A stretch of 64,000 bases of DNA from CALOFP01 sp942492635 (lineage in GTDB: Bacteria; UBP6; UBA1177; CALOFP01). The notes below the pieces were generated by a model. It was not told the origin of the DNA, ran no database searches, and was given only the letters and a program-made list of their open reading frames with translations. The stretch lies in contig CALOFP010000001.1 of the NCBI GenBank assembly GCA_942492635.1, positions 310,001 to 374,000 on the forward strand, written 5' to 3'. Of this stretch, positions 1 through 9,615 are shown piece after piece (position 1 is the first letter of the stretch; each line of letters opens with the position of its first letter). The translations under genes were made by a program, and so were the position numbers.

Positions 1-856
1 ATCCAGCTCCTGCGGAAATGGAAAAAGAGGGAGCGTATTCTCCTCCAACCTTAAAAGTCGGAAGTGAAACTTCTCCATTGAAGAAAAGCCTTATGTCGCT
101 GTTTCGGAACATCTCGTATCCGGCCGTTACGCTCACGGATGCTCCCCAGTTTTCATCCTCGATATGATCATCGTACAGCTTCACTGCACCCCAGGCCACA
201 CCGGTTCCGACATAAAAAGAATGGGCATTTTCAGGCATGAAATAGTACAGTCCTGAGATCCTCAGTATTTCGTAGGATTTATTTTCCTCATCATCGTCAG
301 AGTCACTCTTTACCTGGAAAACCCCGTTTATAGACGAAAAATCCAAGGCAAAACGATCAAGTTCGAATCTCAATCCGAGCCCGATCAAAATACCGCTTTG
401 AATACCATCATAAACAATTCCGCCATAGCCGAGCTTCGCATAGAAGAATGGCTCCGAACTGACTTTTTTAGGTGTCCTTGCCTCATGCGCAAGCACATTT
501 TTCCTGGATGCCTCATCTGCCGCCAGAGATTTGTTCTTTGTGACGGAATCTATGATTCTATCGTATGCCTTCGAAAGTTCCTCTATGGAATCGACATGAA
601 GTTTTTCAACTTTTTCACCTCTTTTTACAACTACCACAATTTTATTGCCAAGTTTGAGATGATAGAGTTCATAAGGCTTATCGCAGGATACGACCCCCTT
701 TTCAGCCAGAATAGTCTCAAAAAGCACCGTGGCGTTTTTCCTTTCGTCGGCACTCAGAGAATCCTTGCCCTCATCAAGAACAAGACAACCTTCTCCCGCA
801 TAAATAAAAGCGCTGAAAAACACTAATGCCAGAAGAACAACTTTTTTTAAAACCAC
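1..856 (-). CDS. Exported beta-rich protein, paralogue A (3' end cut by window edge)
   Basis: About 285 codons are visible and the stop lies just outside the window. The start is GTG at 856, chosen because a GGAGG site (864-868) lies at normal spacing and the first residues form a signal peptide (KK followed by a Leu/Val/Phe stretch, then Ala-Gly). The mature part begins with a domain of about 100 residues in which LVLD, VVSC and YELYHLKLG can be read. The C-terminal half has alternating aromatic/Gly strands (FYAKLGYGG, SYEILRISGLYYF, EMFRNSDIRLFFN) that suggest a small outer-membrane barrel. It is close in sequence and length to the next gene (1534-2391), so the two are a tandem duplication. 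The function is unknown; outer-membrane or periplasmic location is inferred from the signal and strand pattern only. Confidence 0.75.
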   Translation of the reverse strand, partial: MVLKKVVLLALVFFSAFIYAGEGCLVLDEGKDSLSADERKNATVLFETILAEKGVVSCDKPYELYHLKLGNKIVVVVKRGEKVEKLHVDSIEELSKAYDRIIDSVTKNKSLAADEASRKNVLAHEARTPKKVSSEPFFYAKLGYGGIVYDGIQSGILIGLGLRFELDRFALDFSSINGVFQVKSDSDDDEENKSYEILRISGLYYFMPENAHSFYVGTGVAWGAVKLYDDHIEDENWGASVSVTAGYEMFRNSDIRLFFNGEVSLPTFKVGGEYAPSFSISAGAG

Positions 857-1533
857 TTAAAAACCTCCATTAAATGGAATTTATTACCCAATCCACACGC
901 CAATCACATAACAAACCAAATCAATTTACAATAAACTTATATCAAAAAATGTTGTAAAAATCAAAAAGACAAAAAACATACATTTATGAAGCATTTGGGG
1001 CACAAAACAAAGTCAACTATCACTCCCAAAGGAGGAGAATTTATGTTTTGACCCTGAAAGAGGGAGCATTCTCTTAACGGAGCCCCTCTTCACCTGAATG
1101 TGAATAAGGTTCTACAGAATACATTAGCCAATTGAGCGCCTGCATTAGAATGTATCCCAAGTCCGGCTGTCTATAAAAATGCACCGGGGATTTTTAATTG
1201 GAACAATTTTACGTTCTGAATTCAGAAGATGTTCCTTCTTCAACATTGCATGACATGCTTGAAAACACTACAAAGACAAACATGCACAGACTCGACATAC
1301 ATTTTTTCATATAATGCCGGAAGGAAACCTCTGTTCATAGTATGATCATTCAAATAATCTGCGACTTCTTTGACAGAACATCCCTGAATCTTGGCAGTTT
1401 CGATGAACTGAAAAATGATCCTGCATATGCCACTCTAGTGGATTCTGGATTTTTGTATCAACTCTAACAGCTATTATTTTTGGAGTTGGATTAAACCAAA
1501 CTTATTTCAGGATAGAACTCAGGTAGAAATTTT
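857..1533. other. Intergenic stretch between the two paralogues
   Basis: About 680 bases separate paralogue A from the stop of paralogue B. No intact gene is visible. The only coding-like signal is a 64-codon minus-strand reading frame (1240-1434) resembling the end of an IS66-type transposase. An AT-rich leader of about 150 bases lies directly upstream of the GTG start of paralogue A and probably holds its promoter, but I could not pick a convincing -35/-10 pair. Confidence 0.6.
1240..1434 (-). pseudogene. Remnant resembling the C-terminus of an IS66-family transposase
   Basis: A short open frame reads FIETAKIQGCSVKEVADYL and then NDHTMNRGFLPALYEKM. The first part resembles the 'SFIETCKLNG..PYEYL' helix, and the second the 'DHPINRL.ELLP' ending, of IS66 TnpC proteins, as I recall the family. 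The frame is closed by a stop directly upstream and has no DDE domain, so at most a decayed 3' fragment remains. The similarity is judged from memory and is weak. Confidence 0.35.
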
Positions 1534-2391
1534 TCAGAAGGCGGAACCTACGGACAGGGAAAAAGATGGAGCATAATCATTTTCTACTTTGAATGTAGGA
1601 AGTGTGGCTTCTAAATTAAAGAAGAGTCTGATATCGCTGTTTCTGAACATTTCATACCCGACAACAGCGCTCAGCAATACACCCCAGTTATGTTCATCTC
1701 GCCACATATCGCACAATTGAACGACTCCCCAGGCAATACCCCCACCGGCATAAAAAGAGTTTGCTGCTTCGGGCTCGAAAAAATGCAGTCCGGAAATCCT
1801 GATTATCTCATAAGATTTACTACGATCATCATCGATATCATTCGTGATTTGGAATACACCGTTTATGGCGGAAACATCCAAAGCAAAACTATCAAGTTCA
1901 AATCTAAATCCCGTGCCGATGGAAATACCGCTCTGCATACCATCGTAAATGATACCTCCATACCCCATCCTTGCATAAAAGAGAGGGTCTGAATGTATTC
2001 TACCCGGCGCCTTTGTCTCTTCCGAAAGCTGATTCTTCCTAGAAGAATTTTCAGTGGTAATTGACTTATTGTTCAATATGCAATCAACGATTCTCTCGTA
2101 TGCCTTTGAAAGTTCCTCTACGGTTTCGACCTGAATTTTTTCAATTTTTCCGTTTCTTTTTACAACTACTATTAATTTCTTGCCGAGTTTGAGATGATAA
2201 AGTTCAAATGGTTCAGCACAAGAAACAACTCCCTTTTCCTCAAGAATTGTCTCAAAGAGCAGTGAAGCGTTTTTTCTATCTTCTTTATCCAAAGAATCCT
2301 TACCATGATCAAGAACCAGACAACTTTCGTCGGCATAAATAAAAGCGCCGAAAAATATTAAAATCAAAATAACAATTTTATTAAAGATCAA
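1534..2391 (-). CDS. Exported beta-rich protein, paralogue B
   Basis: 285 residues from a TTG start at 2391, supported by GGAGG at 2399-2403 and a clean signal peptide (hydrophobic residues 5-19, then YADESC). Residues 20-110 form a domain with LVLDHGKDSLDKEDRKNASL and a YELYHLKLGKK-like strand. Residues 130-285 contain YARMGYGGIIYDGMQSG and end FSLSVGSAF; alternating strands and a terminal Phe are typical of outer-membrane barrels. It is the sister of the gene at the left edge, with similarity along the whole length and short indels. It has no recognised enzymatic motif. Location in the outer membrane is inferred; the biological role is unknown. Confidence 0.8.
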   Translation of the reverse strand: MIFNKIVILILIFFGAFIYADESCLVLDHGKDSLDKEDRKNASLLFETILEEKGVVSCAEPFELYHLKLGKKLIVVVKRNGKIEKIQVETVEELSKAYERIVDCILNNKSITTENSSRKNQLSEETKAPGRIHSDPLFYARMGYGGIIYDGMQSGISIGTGFRFELDSFALDVSAINGVFQITNDIDDDRSKSYEIIRISGLHFFEPEAANSFYAGGGIAWGVVQLCDMWRDEHNWGVLLSAVVGYEMFRNSDIRLFFNLEATLPTFKVENDYAPSFSLSVGSAF

Positions 2392-2513
2392 TGCAAAACC
2401 TCCTACAACAGGAATCTATTGAACAAAATACCTCAACAGGCATATAATCGACATAAACCTTATATCAAAAAAGACCATTAAAGGCAAAAAGACAAGTAAA
2501 CGGCCGATTACCA

Positions 2514-2687
2514 ATGGCCGTTGCAATCAACAAATCAATAAGTTACCCTCCAGAATTCGAGGCTGAAATTCTCAAGAAGCTAGTTTTTAATTCTTCCAAA
2601 ATAACGAAGGGATCAAAGTATTGTAGAAAATTGATAGGGAACAATGAACCAAATTACGACCCACAAATTCTGGAGAAGAGGCAGTAA
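2514..2687 (+). pseudogene. 57-codon ORF resembling the start of a transposase HTH domain
   Basis: ATG at 2514 opens a 57-codon frame reading SYPPEFEAEILKKLVF, which resembles the N-terminal 'YPPEFKEEILKKLL' segment of IS3/OrfA-type transposases. The frame ends before a full helix-turn-helix could be formed. No Shine-Dalgarno site precedes it, and its first bases overlap a palindrome (2499-2522, arms AACGGCC/GGCCGTT). Most likely a decayed insertion-sequence fragment; it could also be a chance frame. Confidence 0.25.
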
Positions 2688-2887
2688 CCTTTAATTGAGC
2701 TTCCTGCAGGCAACATTATCTATGGAAAGATGATTTGGAGATTTTGTATCCGAAACGTATATCACTAGTTCGAATACATCTGGAACATCCTTCTCAAAAT
2801 AGATATCCTCGAAAAGCGTTATCCAATGCTATGAAAAAAGATTTCTCGCCGTTTCGATAGTCCCTGATTCGCCGATCAGGCAAGGTG

Positions 2888-5764
2888 TCACTCAGCATCT
2901 CCGGCCCTTACCTTCACTTCGTATCGGATTCCTTCACCGTTTTCATTTCCGTTTTCGTCGGGAGAAATTTCAATTCTAGTACTTTCAATTTCTCTTTGGA
3001 GAAAATAGTTTTTCAAAGCTTCTCTTCTCACTTCAAGAATCTTGATGACTTCCATTTCAATACTCTCATCCCCAACAATGATTTCGACTTTTTCACTGAG
3101 ACTCTTTTTCCTGTCTCTTTTTGATAGTCTTGAATCCAAAAAGTCATTGAATTCTTTAGATGTAACATCCACTTCTTTATTTCCTTCACCGGGTGATTCA
3201 CCTTCGGTTTTTTCTTTCAGAAACATCCCTTTTATCAAAATGAACTCGGCTTCTTTCTTTATGGCTTCCCTGCTGAACTTTTCCACAAACGTAAAACCGA
3301 TTTCTTTTTTATTTCGGAGTATTTTGAGAAGCTGTTCCAACTTTTTCTTATTCTGATCGGACTTCTCAGGGTAGTAATCCCATTCAAGAAAGGATATCTC
3401 CTCTTCAGTACCTGCTATCGCCTTCAAAATTTTCAGAGGGGAAGTTACCACATTCAGAATAAGATCCTTGAATACCCCTGCGACAACCTGCTCGATCTTG
3501 AAACGGGGATCCGAAATATCCCCTTTTAAGGGAATGTCGATCTTAATGTTGTTGTCGTAATCTTCCATAAGTAGAAGAACGAGGGAAAGAGGCATTTTTG
3601 TGCCGAAAAGCGATTTTTCCTTATCCAAAACGGAAAATTTGTGTAGTTTAACAACATTTTCACTCTCCAGAATATTATTTCGTAGATTAAGGTTGCCGTT
3701 GAAATCCAACGTTCCCTGTTCTATTTTCACAGGCGAGTATCCATTTACAATCTTTTTGATTTTATAGAGATCGAGTCCTGAAAGAGTCGTTGAAATATCG
3801 ACTCTTCTTCTGTCCCCGATCCTGAAGGAACCCCTTGATCGCAGTTCACCGGTTCCCCCAATTTTTGCAGAGAAATCCACCCACGCCTTCTCATTTTTCC
3901 TTGTCGAAAAGCCGATCAGGTTTGTGTATAGATCGTCAACCCTCACTTTCGGTGCCCCCTTCAAGGAAAAATCCTGAAAAACAACATTACCCTTTGTTAT
4001 CTTCAACCCACTCAGAGAAATCGCCGGAATTTGATCATCTTTGACTCCACCACGCTTCATCTTTTCCACCCTTCGACTCTCATACTCTGCTACTTTTCCA
4101 CTCATCGACTCCTCCACTTTTTCACTTTTCGACTTTTCCACTTTCGCAAGTAACGAAAAAGCATCCCCATTTTTCATTTTGTAGAAGTAGATCGATGGAG
4201 AATCGATATTTATTGTTTCTATGTCGACTTGAGCTGTTGATGTATCCAAATTATTCATTTTGAGGACCAGGTCACCGATTTTTACCAGGTCGAAAGAGCG
4301 GCTGTCGACAATCTTGAATCTATTAAGCGACAAATCCGTTGAAATTTTTAAAACCGGTTTCTTTGCCATCTTGAAATCAATTATATTTTTAATCGATAGA
4401 TTTCCTTGAAGGCCATTAATATTTATAAATCTTGAAACTATCGGCCTGAAATCGGAAAGATTAATATTTTTAAGATCAATGAAAGCTCGTCCGCTGGGAT
4501 TTGAAAGTTGTTTGAAGTGACCGGAAATTTCAACCTTCGATTTTTCATTATTCAACGATGTTTTGAACTTGAATTTCGTTTCCTCTTTCCCGCTCGTAAG
4601 GTTTTCAACCGCCGCCTCCATCCCCTTAAGATCGGCTCTGAAATTTTCTGATTTACTCTTGTCAATAAAGAAAAATTCACCCTTTTTTATCTCGAACAGA
4701 GCAAGACGGAAGTGGAATGGTTTATCCTCTGCCACACTTTTCCCTTTTTCATTAACGGAATCGTTACCACCTCTTTTTTTCAACAGTTTTAAAAAGTTAT
4801 TCCCATCTTTCTCAAGGATAAAACCGCTCTTTAAACCCGAAAGTGAAATTTTCCGTACGTCGACCCTCTTCGATCCGGTCAAGAATCGCTCGACATCGAT
4901 GGAAAGTTTGTCGAATGCAGCAACATCCCGATTCTCATTATTCTTCAGCTGAAAATCATTGAGATTGACTTCACCGGAGATTGAAATAGCCCCTCTTTTT
5001 TTAAGAAGAGAGATGGAAATATCCGCATCTACAGTTCCATAAACTCCTGCACTATCAATAAACATTTTGTAAATTGGTAGGAAGTGTTTCAGTTCAAATC
5101 TTTTTATCAAAATCCCTGTAGTCAATTTTTCATCATCCGACTGGAAATCTAGAGAAATATCAAAAATATTTCTATCGAAAAACGTTGAGACGAAAGTTAC
5201 CTTTTCACTTGCAGAAAGATCAAAAAGTTCAAAACCGTCGATCCTGTAATCCAGATTAAGATTCCTACCGTCATCTTTAAAAGTAACATTCGGATTTTTA
5301 ACCTTAAATTTGCCAAGTGTGAAAAATATTTTCGATTTTTCACCGCCACTTTCCTCCTTTTTTTCTAAAGATTTTTTCTCATCGGAGGGGGTGAATCGTC
5401 TGACAATATCGTCAAAATTGAATTTCCCGCGGGAGGAAAAAATGTTTCCCGAAGGCGAATCAATTGCAATTTCAGCGACATGTGCGTTATTCAGCAGCAA
5501 TTTAAGAGGATCGACATTTATAAAGAAGGAGTTGAATGAGAAAAATGAACTTTTCCCGTCCTTTTCGAAAATCCTGAAATTTTCAACAAGAACTGTTGCT
5601 CGGTATATATTGATATCGATATTTTCAATAGAAATACTTCGACCCAACAGGTCTGGAACCATTTTTTCAGCGGATTTTCGCACAATATAACCGAGAAGAG
5701 GATTTAAAAGGAGAAGAAAAAATATGATAATGATTGGAACTATTATTCTTTTTTTTCCTTTCAA
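2888..5764 (-). CDS. Large AsmA-like/DUF748 envelope protein
   Basis: 958 residues from TTG at 5764, with a GGAGAAAGG site directly upstream. Residues 5-26 form a single N-terminal membrane anchor. The rest is a long repetitive beta-rich chain with the 'SISIENIDINIYRATVLVEN' type N-terminal segment of the AsmA/DUF748 family (bridge-like inner-membrane proteins related to YhdP and TamB, proposed to move lipids between membranes). Charged Ser/Glu/Lys insertions lie near residues 130-145 and 545-580. The C-terminus (about 800-958) is highly charged and includes FLEWDYYPEKSD. Family placement is by overall pattern. The gene stands alone, with about 500 bases to its downstream neighbour. Confidence 0.75.
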   Translation of the reverse strand: MKGKKRIIVPIIIIFFLLLLNPLLGYIVRKSAEKMVPDLLGRSISIENIDINIYRATVLVENFRIFEKDGKSSFFSFNSFFINVDPLKLLLNNAHVAEIAIDSPSGNIFSSRGKFNFDDIVRRFTPSDEKKSLEKKEESGGEKSKIFFTLGKFKVKNPNVTFKDDGRNLNLDYRIDGFELFDLSASEKVTFVSTFFDRNIFDISLDFQSDDEKLTTGILIKRFELKHFLPIYKMFIDSAGVYGTVDADISISLLKKRGAISISGEVNLNDFQLKNNENRDVAAFDKLSIDVERFLTGSKRVDVRKISLSGLKSGFILEKDGNNFLKLLKKRGGNDSVNEKGKSVAEDKPFHFRLALFEIKKGEFFFIDKSKSENFRADLKGMEAAVENLTSGKEETKFKFKTSLNNEKSKVEISGHFKQLSNPSGRAFIDLKNINLSDFRPIVSRFININGLQGNLSIKNIIDFKMAKKPVLKISTDLSLNRFKIVDSRSFDLVKIGDLVLKMNNLDTSTAQVDIETINIDSPSIYFYKMKNGDAFSLLAKVEKSKSEKVEESMSGKVAEYESRRVEKMKRGGVKDDQIPAISLSGLKITKGNVVFQDFSLKGAPKVRVDDLYTNLIGFSTRKNEKAWVDFSAKIGGTGELRSRGSFRIGDRRRVDISTTLSGLDLYKIKKIVNGYSPVKIEQGTLDFNGNLNLRNNILESENVVKLHKFSVLDKEKSLFGTKMPLSLVLLLMEDYDNNIKIDIPLKGDISDPRFKIEQVVAGVFKDLILNVVTSPLKILKAIAGTEEEISFLEWDYYPEKSDQNKKKLEQLLKILRNKKEIGFTFVEKFSREAIKKEAEFILIKGMFLKEKTEGESPGEGNKEVDVTSKEFNDFLDSRLSKRDRKKSLSEKVEIIVGDESIEMEVIKILEVRREALKNYFLQREIESTRIEISPDENGNENGEGIRYEVKVRAGDAE

Positions 5765-6116
5765 ACCTTTCTCCGTAATGCAATTTGAGACCTATCAAAC
5801 AACACTCTAATATTAATCGCCTTGAATCCCAACGCGCCCATCAAAATCTGTTCATTTGGCTGCCGATCATTACTGCAGCCTTAATTCAATTATAAGGCAG
5901 CTGCTAGCCTCATTCAATCCGCAACATATTAATAGTTTTGAATCACTAACCTGTCGTTGCAAAAAAACTTCAGCGGGAATTTTAAATATTGATTAAGATA
6001 TGTAAAAAAGTGTTTTTTAATTTTAAGAAACAAAAAACCCTCATCAAATTCTCTTGAAAAAGTTATTTGCATGTGCTAATTTTCCTTCTGAAATTTTTAA
6101 TCATTTTGCGGTTAAA

Positions 6117-6642
6117 ATGACTGAAGAAAAAAAACTTCTACTTATTTCAAGGGCTAAAAATGGAGATATTGCTGCATTTGAGCAGCTTGTACAGCTGCAT
6201 TATGAAAAGCTTAATTCATTTGCCCTCAATATCACCGCTGGAAACTACGCTCTTGCAGAGGATATTCTTCAGGAAGCTATGATAAAAGCATTTCTTTCGA
6301 TAAAAAAACTGAAAAGCGGCTCAACATTTTCCTCCTGGCTGTGGAGAATAATTAAAAATGAATTTCTACAGTTTGTAAGGAAGCCTGACAACAGGAAAAT
6401 GGTTTTTGCAGAAGATCTTCCATTCAGCGATGTGGGGATCGAGGAAGAGTCTGAAAAAAACTTGATAAAAGAGGAGCAGGAAAAAAACCTGCGAAAAATC
6501 ATACCCCCAACTTTCGATAGTGGATCAGGAGGTACTGGCACTTATTGAATTTCAGGAGATAAATTACGATGAGGCGGCAGAGATTCTCGGAGTATCCCTT
6601 AACACACTGAAATCGAGAATCAGAAGGGCAAGAATTAATTAG
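6117..6642 (+). pseudogene. ECF-type sigma factor gene split by a one-base frameshift
   Basis: The first frame encodes a region-2-like segment (FEQLVQLHYEKLNSFALNI, AEDILQEAMIKAFLSI, SSWLWRIIKNEFL) and runs into a stop at 6548. Shifting by one base at the CCCCC run (6503-6507) continues as QLSIVDQEVLALIEFQEI and then DEAAEILGVSLNTLKSRIRR, a textbook sigma region 4, to TAG at 6640-6642. One extra C therefore separates the two halves of one sigma factor. ATG at 6117 is the likelier start; an in-frame TTG exists at 6054. No anti-sigma gene follows, and a further coding-like frame (about 6640-6766) is out of phase, which suggests decay. A sequencing error in the homopolymer remains possible. Confidence 0.7.
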
Positions 6643-6930
6643 GTCTTCCCGAGGATATCGTGACGGAAATCTACAGGGCAGGATTCCTAATTCGCTACAG
6701 CGCGGTGATTCAGGTAAAAGATGAAAATGATTGCGATGAATTGATCGTTCATGCTGTGAAAATGTAAAATGCCTCTATGCGTGCTCCGGATCAGTGATGA
6801 GCGGCAGAACCGCTGGAGATGACCGCCCCTGGCGTCAGTGATAAAACCAAATAGAACATTAAACAAGATTCTTGACCCTTGTCGGAAAAATCCTAAGATT
6901 TATATTGTTTTTTAGATCCAGAGGGAAAAA

Positions 6931-8106
6931 TTGGCGAACATTCAGTACTGCGAAGTAAAAAAAGCGATAAAAAAAGATGATCTTGCTGGTTCTTTTTTCG
7001 GAGGGATGTACCACTTTGCCCCTTACCGTTCCTGCGAACACGGTTGCAGATACTGCGACGGTCGCGCGGAAAAATATTATGTTGAAGGTGACTTTGAAAA
7101 GGACATAACTGTTCGTAAAAACCTTCCGGATCTTCTTGAAAAGGAACTTACCCTTCTTCGCGAACGTGCTCCAATTTCAATCGGCTCCGGAGTAACCGAT
7201 TGCTATCAGCCGATTGAAAAGGATGAAATGGTGATGAGAAGATGCGGCAAAATTCTCATGGAAAACCGATTTCCCGTCCACATCGCCACAAAATCATCGC
7301 TGATTTCAAGAGATCTCGATATCTGGAAGAAGGTGAACGAAAAAAACGGATTTACGCTGCTGATTTCTCTTGTTTATGCCGATGATGAAGATAGAAGGAT
7401 TTTCGAACCCGGCGCCTCCTCCGTTCAGGAAAGAATCGAGACTCTTAAGCTGTTCAAAGATGCCGGTTGTTCAGTAGGTATTCTTATGATGCCGCTTCTT
7501 CCATACGTAAGCGACAGTGAAGAAAGTGTCACTAAACTTTTTGAAATGATAGAAGATATCGATGTCGATTTCATAATACCCGGCTATCTTACACTACGAC
7601 CGGGAAGACAGAAGGATCTTTATATGGAAGTTATCCGGAAAAACTTTCCGGATCTTGAAAAAAGTTATGAAAAACTCTATGCAAAAGAGCGGATTTCGGG
7701 AAATCCGTCGTACAACTATCGAATGGATTTCCACAAAAGGATTGCTCCTCTCCTGAAGGGAGAAAACACTTTCTTCCCCCACTACATTTATCGGGACAGA
7801 ATGCCGATCTACAACGAAATTCACATCTTGCTCACTCATATGTGCGAAATCTATTCGATCCGAGGTGTCGACACCTCAAATCTCAAAAAATCTTTTGATT
7901 TTTTCAATAACTGGCTGAGGGAAGAGAAAAAACATTTCAACAGAAGAAGATCTCTATCCGAAGTGTCGATAGATGAAAAATTACGCTTTCTCGCCACCAC
8001 AGGAAACCTTGAAAAGATTGTCAAAAACGAAAAACTCTCAAATTTCATGAAAAAAATAATTCTCGACAGGAAAGTTTTCGATTATACGACGTTGAAACTT
8101 TCCTGA
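6931..8106 (+). CDS. Radical SAM protein (spore-photoproduct-lyase-like family)
   Basis: 391 residues from TTG at 6931, preceded by a GAGG site. The radical SAM cluster is present as C35-x3-C39-x2-C42 within YRSCEHGCRYCDGRAEKYY, and these cysteines bind the 4Fe-4S cluster that cleaves S-adenosylmethionine. The N-terminal 'F.P...C.HGC.YCDGR' layout and the segment GSGVTDCYQPIEK are typical of the SPL/Rv2578c-like subgroup of radical SAM proteins. The C-terminal 120 residues are charged and helical and unlike known substrate domains. The substrate cannot be told from sequence. It appears monocistronic, 75 bases before the next gene. Confidence 0.8.
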   Translation: MANIQYCEVKKAIKKDDLAGSFFGGMYHFAPYRSCEHGCRYCDGRAEKYYVEGDFEKDITVRKNLPDLLEKELTLLRERAPISIGSGVTDCYQPIEKDEMVMRRCGKILMENRFPVHIATKSSLISRDLDIWKKVNEKNGFTLLISLVYADDEDRRIFEPGASSVQERIETLKLFKDAGCSVGILMMPLLPYVSDSEESVTKLFEMIEDIDVDFIIPGYLTLRPGRQKDLYMEVIRKNFPDLEKSYEKLYAKERISGNPSYNYRMDFHKRIAPLLKGENTFFPHYIYRDRMPIYNEIHILLTHMCEIYSIRGVDTSNLKKSFDFFNNWLREEKKHFNRRRSLSEVSIDEKLRFLATTGNLEKIVKNEKLSNFMKKIILDRKVFDYTTLKLS

Positions 8107-8181
8107 TTTAAGCATCCATTTCTTTGACTCCGAATCTTTTAAAAGATATAACAAAGCAACTTAAATCACGGAGATTTAAAA

Positions 8182-8823
8182 ATGATCAGCAAATTAAGAG
8201 ATCCGATGAACGGATTGACACATTTTATCGGAGTTTTGCTTTCAACTGTCGGTATGATCGCGCTTCTGACGAGAGGCGATAAACCCTTTTCAGAGTGGCA
8301 GCAATTCTCATTTTCCGTATTCGGAATCGGAATGGTGCTGCTTTACTCTTTCAGCACACTCTACCACTGGCTGCCGCTGAAGGACAAGAAGCTGCAACTC
8401 TTCAGGCAAATCGACCATATAATGATTTTCGTCTTCATTGCAGCAACCTATACCCCTATCTGCCTCATTACTCTCAACGGAACATGGGGATGGTCCATTT
8501 TTTGGACAACATGGGCCATCGCTGTCGGTGGAGTCTTCCTAAAAATATTCTGGCTAAATGCCCCACGATTTCTCTACACGGCCATATATCTTTTAATGGG
8601 CTGGATTATCATCGTCGCCATCTGGCCGCTTTCCAAGGCCGTTGCATCAGAAGCACTTTTATGGATGTTCGGCGGTGGTGTTTTCTACTCCGTCGGAGCT
8701 GTGATTTATGCCCTGAAAAAACCGAATCCATGGCCGAAGATACTGGGATTTCACGAAATATTTCATCTTTTCATAATGGCTGGAACATTCGCTCACTTCT
8801 GGATGATCTACAACTATATTTAG
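8182..8823 (+). CDS. trhA: Hemolysin III / TrhA (PAQR superfamily) membrane protein
   Basis: 213 residues, ATG start with GGAG upstream. Seven hydrophobic segments span the chain. Family motifs are visible: DPMNGLTHFIG at the N-terminus, STLYHW, QIDHIMIFVFIAATYTPICL and the final HEIFHLFIMAGTFAHFW with the conserved histidines that coordinate metal in PAQR proteins. Members are inner-membrane proteins; TrhA has been linked to membrane-energetics homeostasis rather than haemolysis. The stop overlaps by four bases the stop of the convergent hydrolase gene. Confidence 0.9.
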   Translation: MISKLRDPMNGLTHFIGVLLSTVGMIALLTRGDKPFSEWQQFSFSVFGIGMVLLYSFSTLYHWLPLKDKKLQLFRQIDHIMIFVFIAATYTPICLITLNGTWGWSIFWTTWAIAVGGVFLKIFWLNAPRFLYTAIYLLMGWIIIVAIWPLSKAVASEALLWMFGGGVFYSVGAVIYALKKPNPWPKILGFHEIFHLFIMAGTFAHFWMIYNYI

Positions 8824-9593
8824 AATAGAAGTTTCACGGCTCCTTTCCCATGAATCCCGGTCCCGTGGCAATCCAATTTTCTATTCTGAATGTCAATTAC
8901 GACTTCTTCAGCTTCCTTCAGAATTGCCGAATCCAGAAAATCGTCATTATGTCCGGGAAGAATGATTTCGGGATCAAGTTCGGCCAATCTTCTTATCGAC
9001 TTACAAAGATCCGTAGGATCGGTAGAAGTATAATTGGCATAGATTGTACCACGGTAAAGTGTGTCTCCGGAAACAAGTACGCCCCTTTTCTCATCATACA
9101 AAGAAATACTTCCTGGCGAATGCCCGGGCGTGTGTAAAATCATGAATGAATGCAAGCCATTTTCTACGACAAAACCATCTTCTACAATAATCGGATTTTT
9201 AACCTTCGGGGGAAAGTAATTCTCATTATCAAAATCCGGACAGAGGGATTTATCAAAAGGTTCCCGACAAAGTTGAGACCTGATAACTTCAACCGGCATG
9301 GGAATCCCGCTTTTCAGCCATAGGGCATCCTTTTCATGCACAAAAACCTCGTCAAACCGGTTGTGGCTGCCGATATGATCCCAATGGCAATGTGTGGTAA
9401 CGACTTTTACCGGTAGATCCGTCATTTTTCTCACAATTAAGGACAGATCACATATTCCCGTACCTGAATCCACTAGAATTGCGGAATCGGTTCCGATAAA
9501 AAGATAGGAACGAACCTGCTCCCAGTGATTTAATTCACCGATTGCAAAAATAGATGAATAAATCTCATTTATTGAAAACCATTTTTCAGACAT
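8820..9593 (-). CDS. Metallo-beta-lactamase-fold hydrolase
   Basis: 257 residues from ATG at 9593 with GGAG upstream. The metal-binding motif reads TTHCHWDHIGSH (HxHxDH). A second His is in ILHTPGHSPGSISLY, followed by the bridging Asp in GVLVSGDTLYRG and the last His in EIILPGHND. All five metal-ligand positions of the fold are therefore present, and a di-zinc or di-iron hydrolase is expected, of the glyoxalase-II-like/YcbL type. The substrate is unknown. It lies 22 bases upstream of the MFS permease gene stop, so it may be unlinked or weakly co-transcribed with it. Confidence 0.85.
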   Translation of the reverse strand: MSEKWFSINEIYSSIFAIGELNHWEQVRSYLFIGTDSAILVDSGTGICDLSLIVRKMTDLPVKVVTTHCHWDHIGSHNRFDEVFVHEKDALWLKSGIPMPVEVIRSQLCREPFDKSLCPDFDNENYFPPKVKNPIIVEDGFVVENGLHSFMILHTPGHSPGSISLYDEKRGVLVSGDTLYRGTIYANYTSTDPTDLCKSIRRLAELDPEIILPGHNDDFLDSAILKEAEEVVIDIQNRKLDCHGTGIHGKGAVKLLF

Positions 9594-9615
9594 TCACATC
9601 TCCAAAACATATCCA

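Noticed and set aside
398..826. 142-codon plus-strand frame
   Set aside because: It is the antisense shadow of the exported paralogue A, which has a start, signal peptide and ribosome site.
2499..2522. Palindrome AACGGCC/GGCCGTT as a terminator of the DUF748 gene
   Set aside because: It lies about 370 bases beyond the stop, with a poor T-run, so it is not convincing as a terminator.
6495..6560. Programmed frameshift in the sigma factor gene
   Set aside because: No slippery heptamer with a downstream stimulating structure was seen, and the surroundings look decayed.
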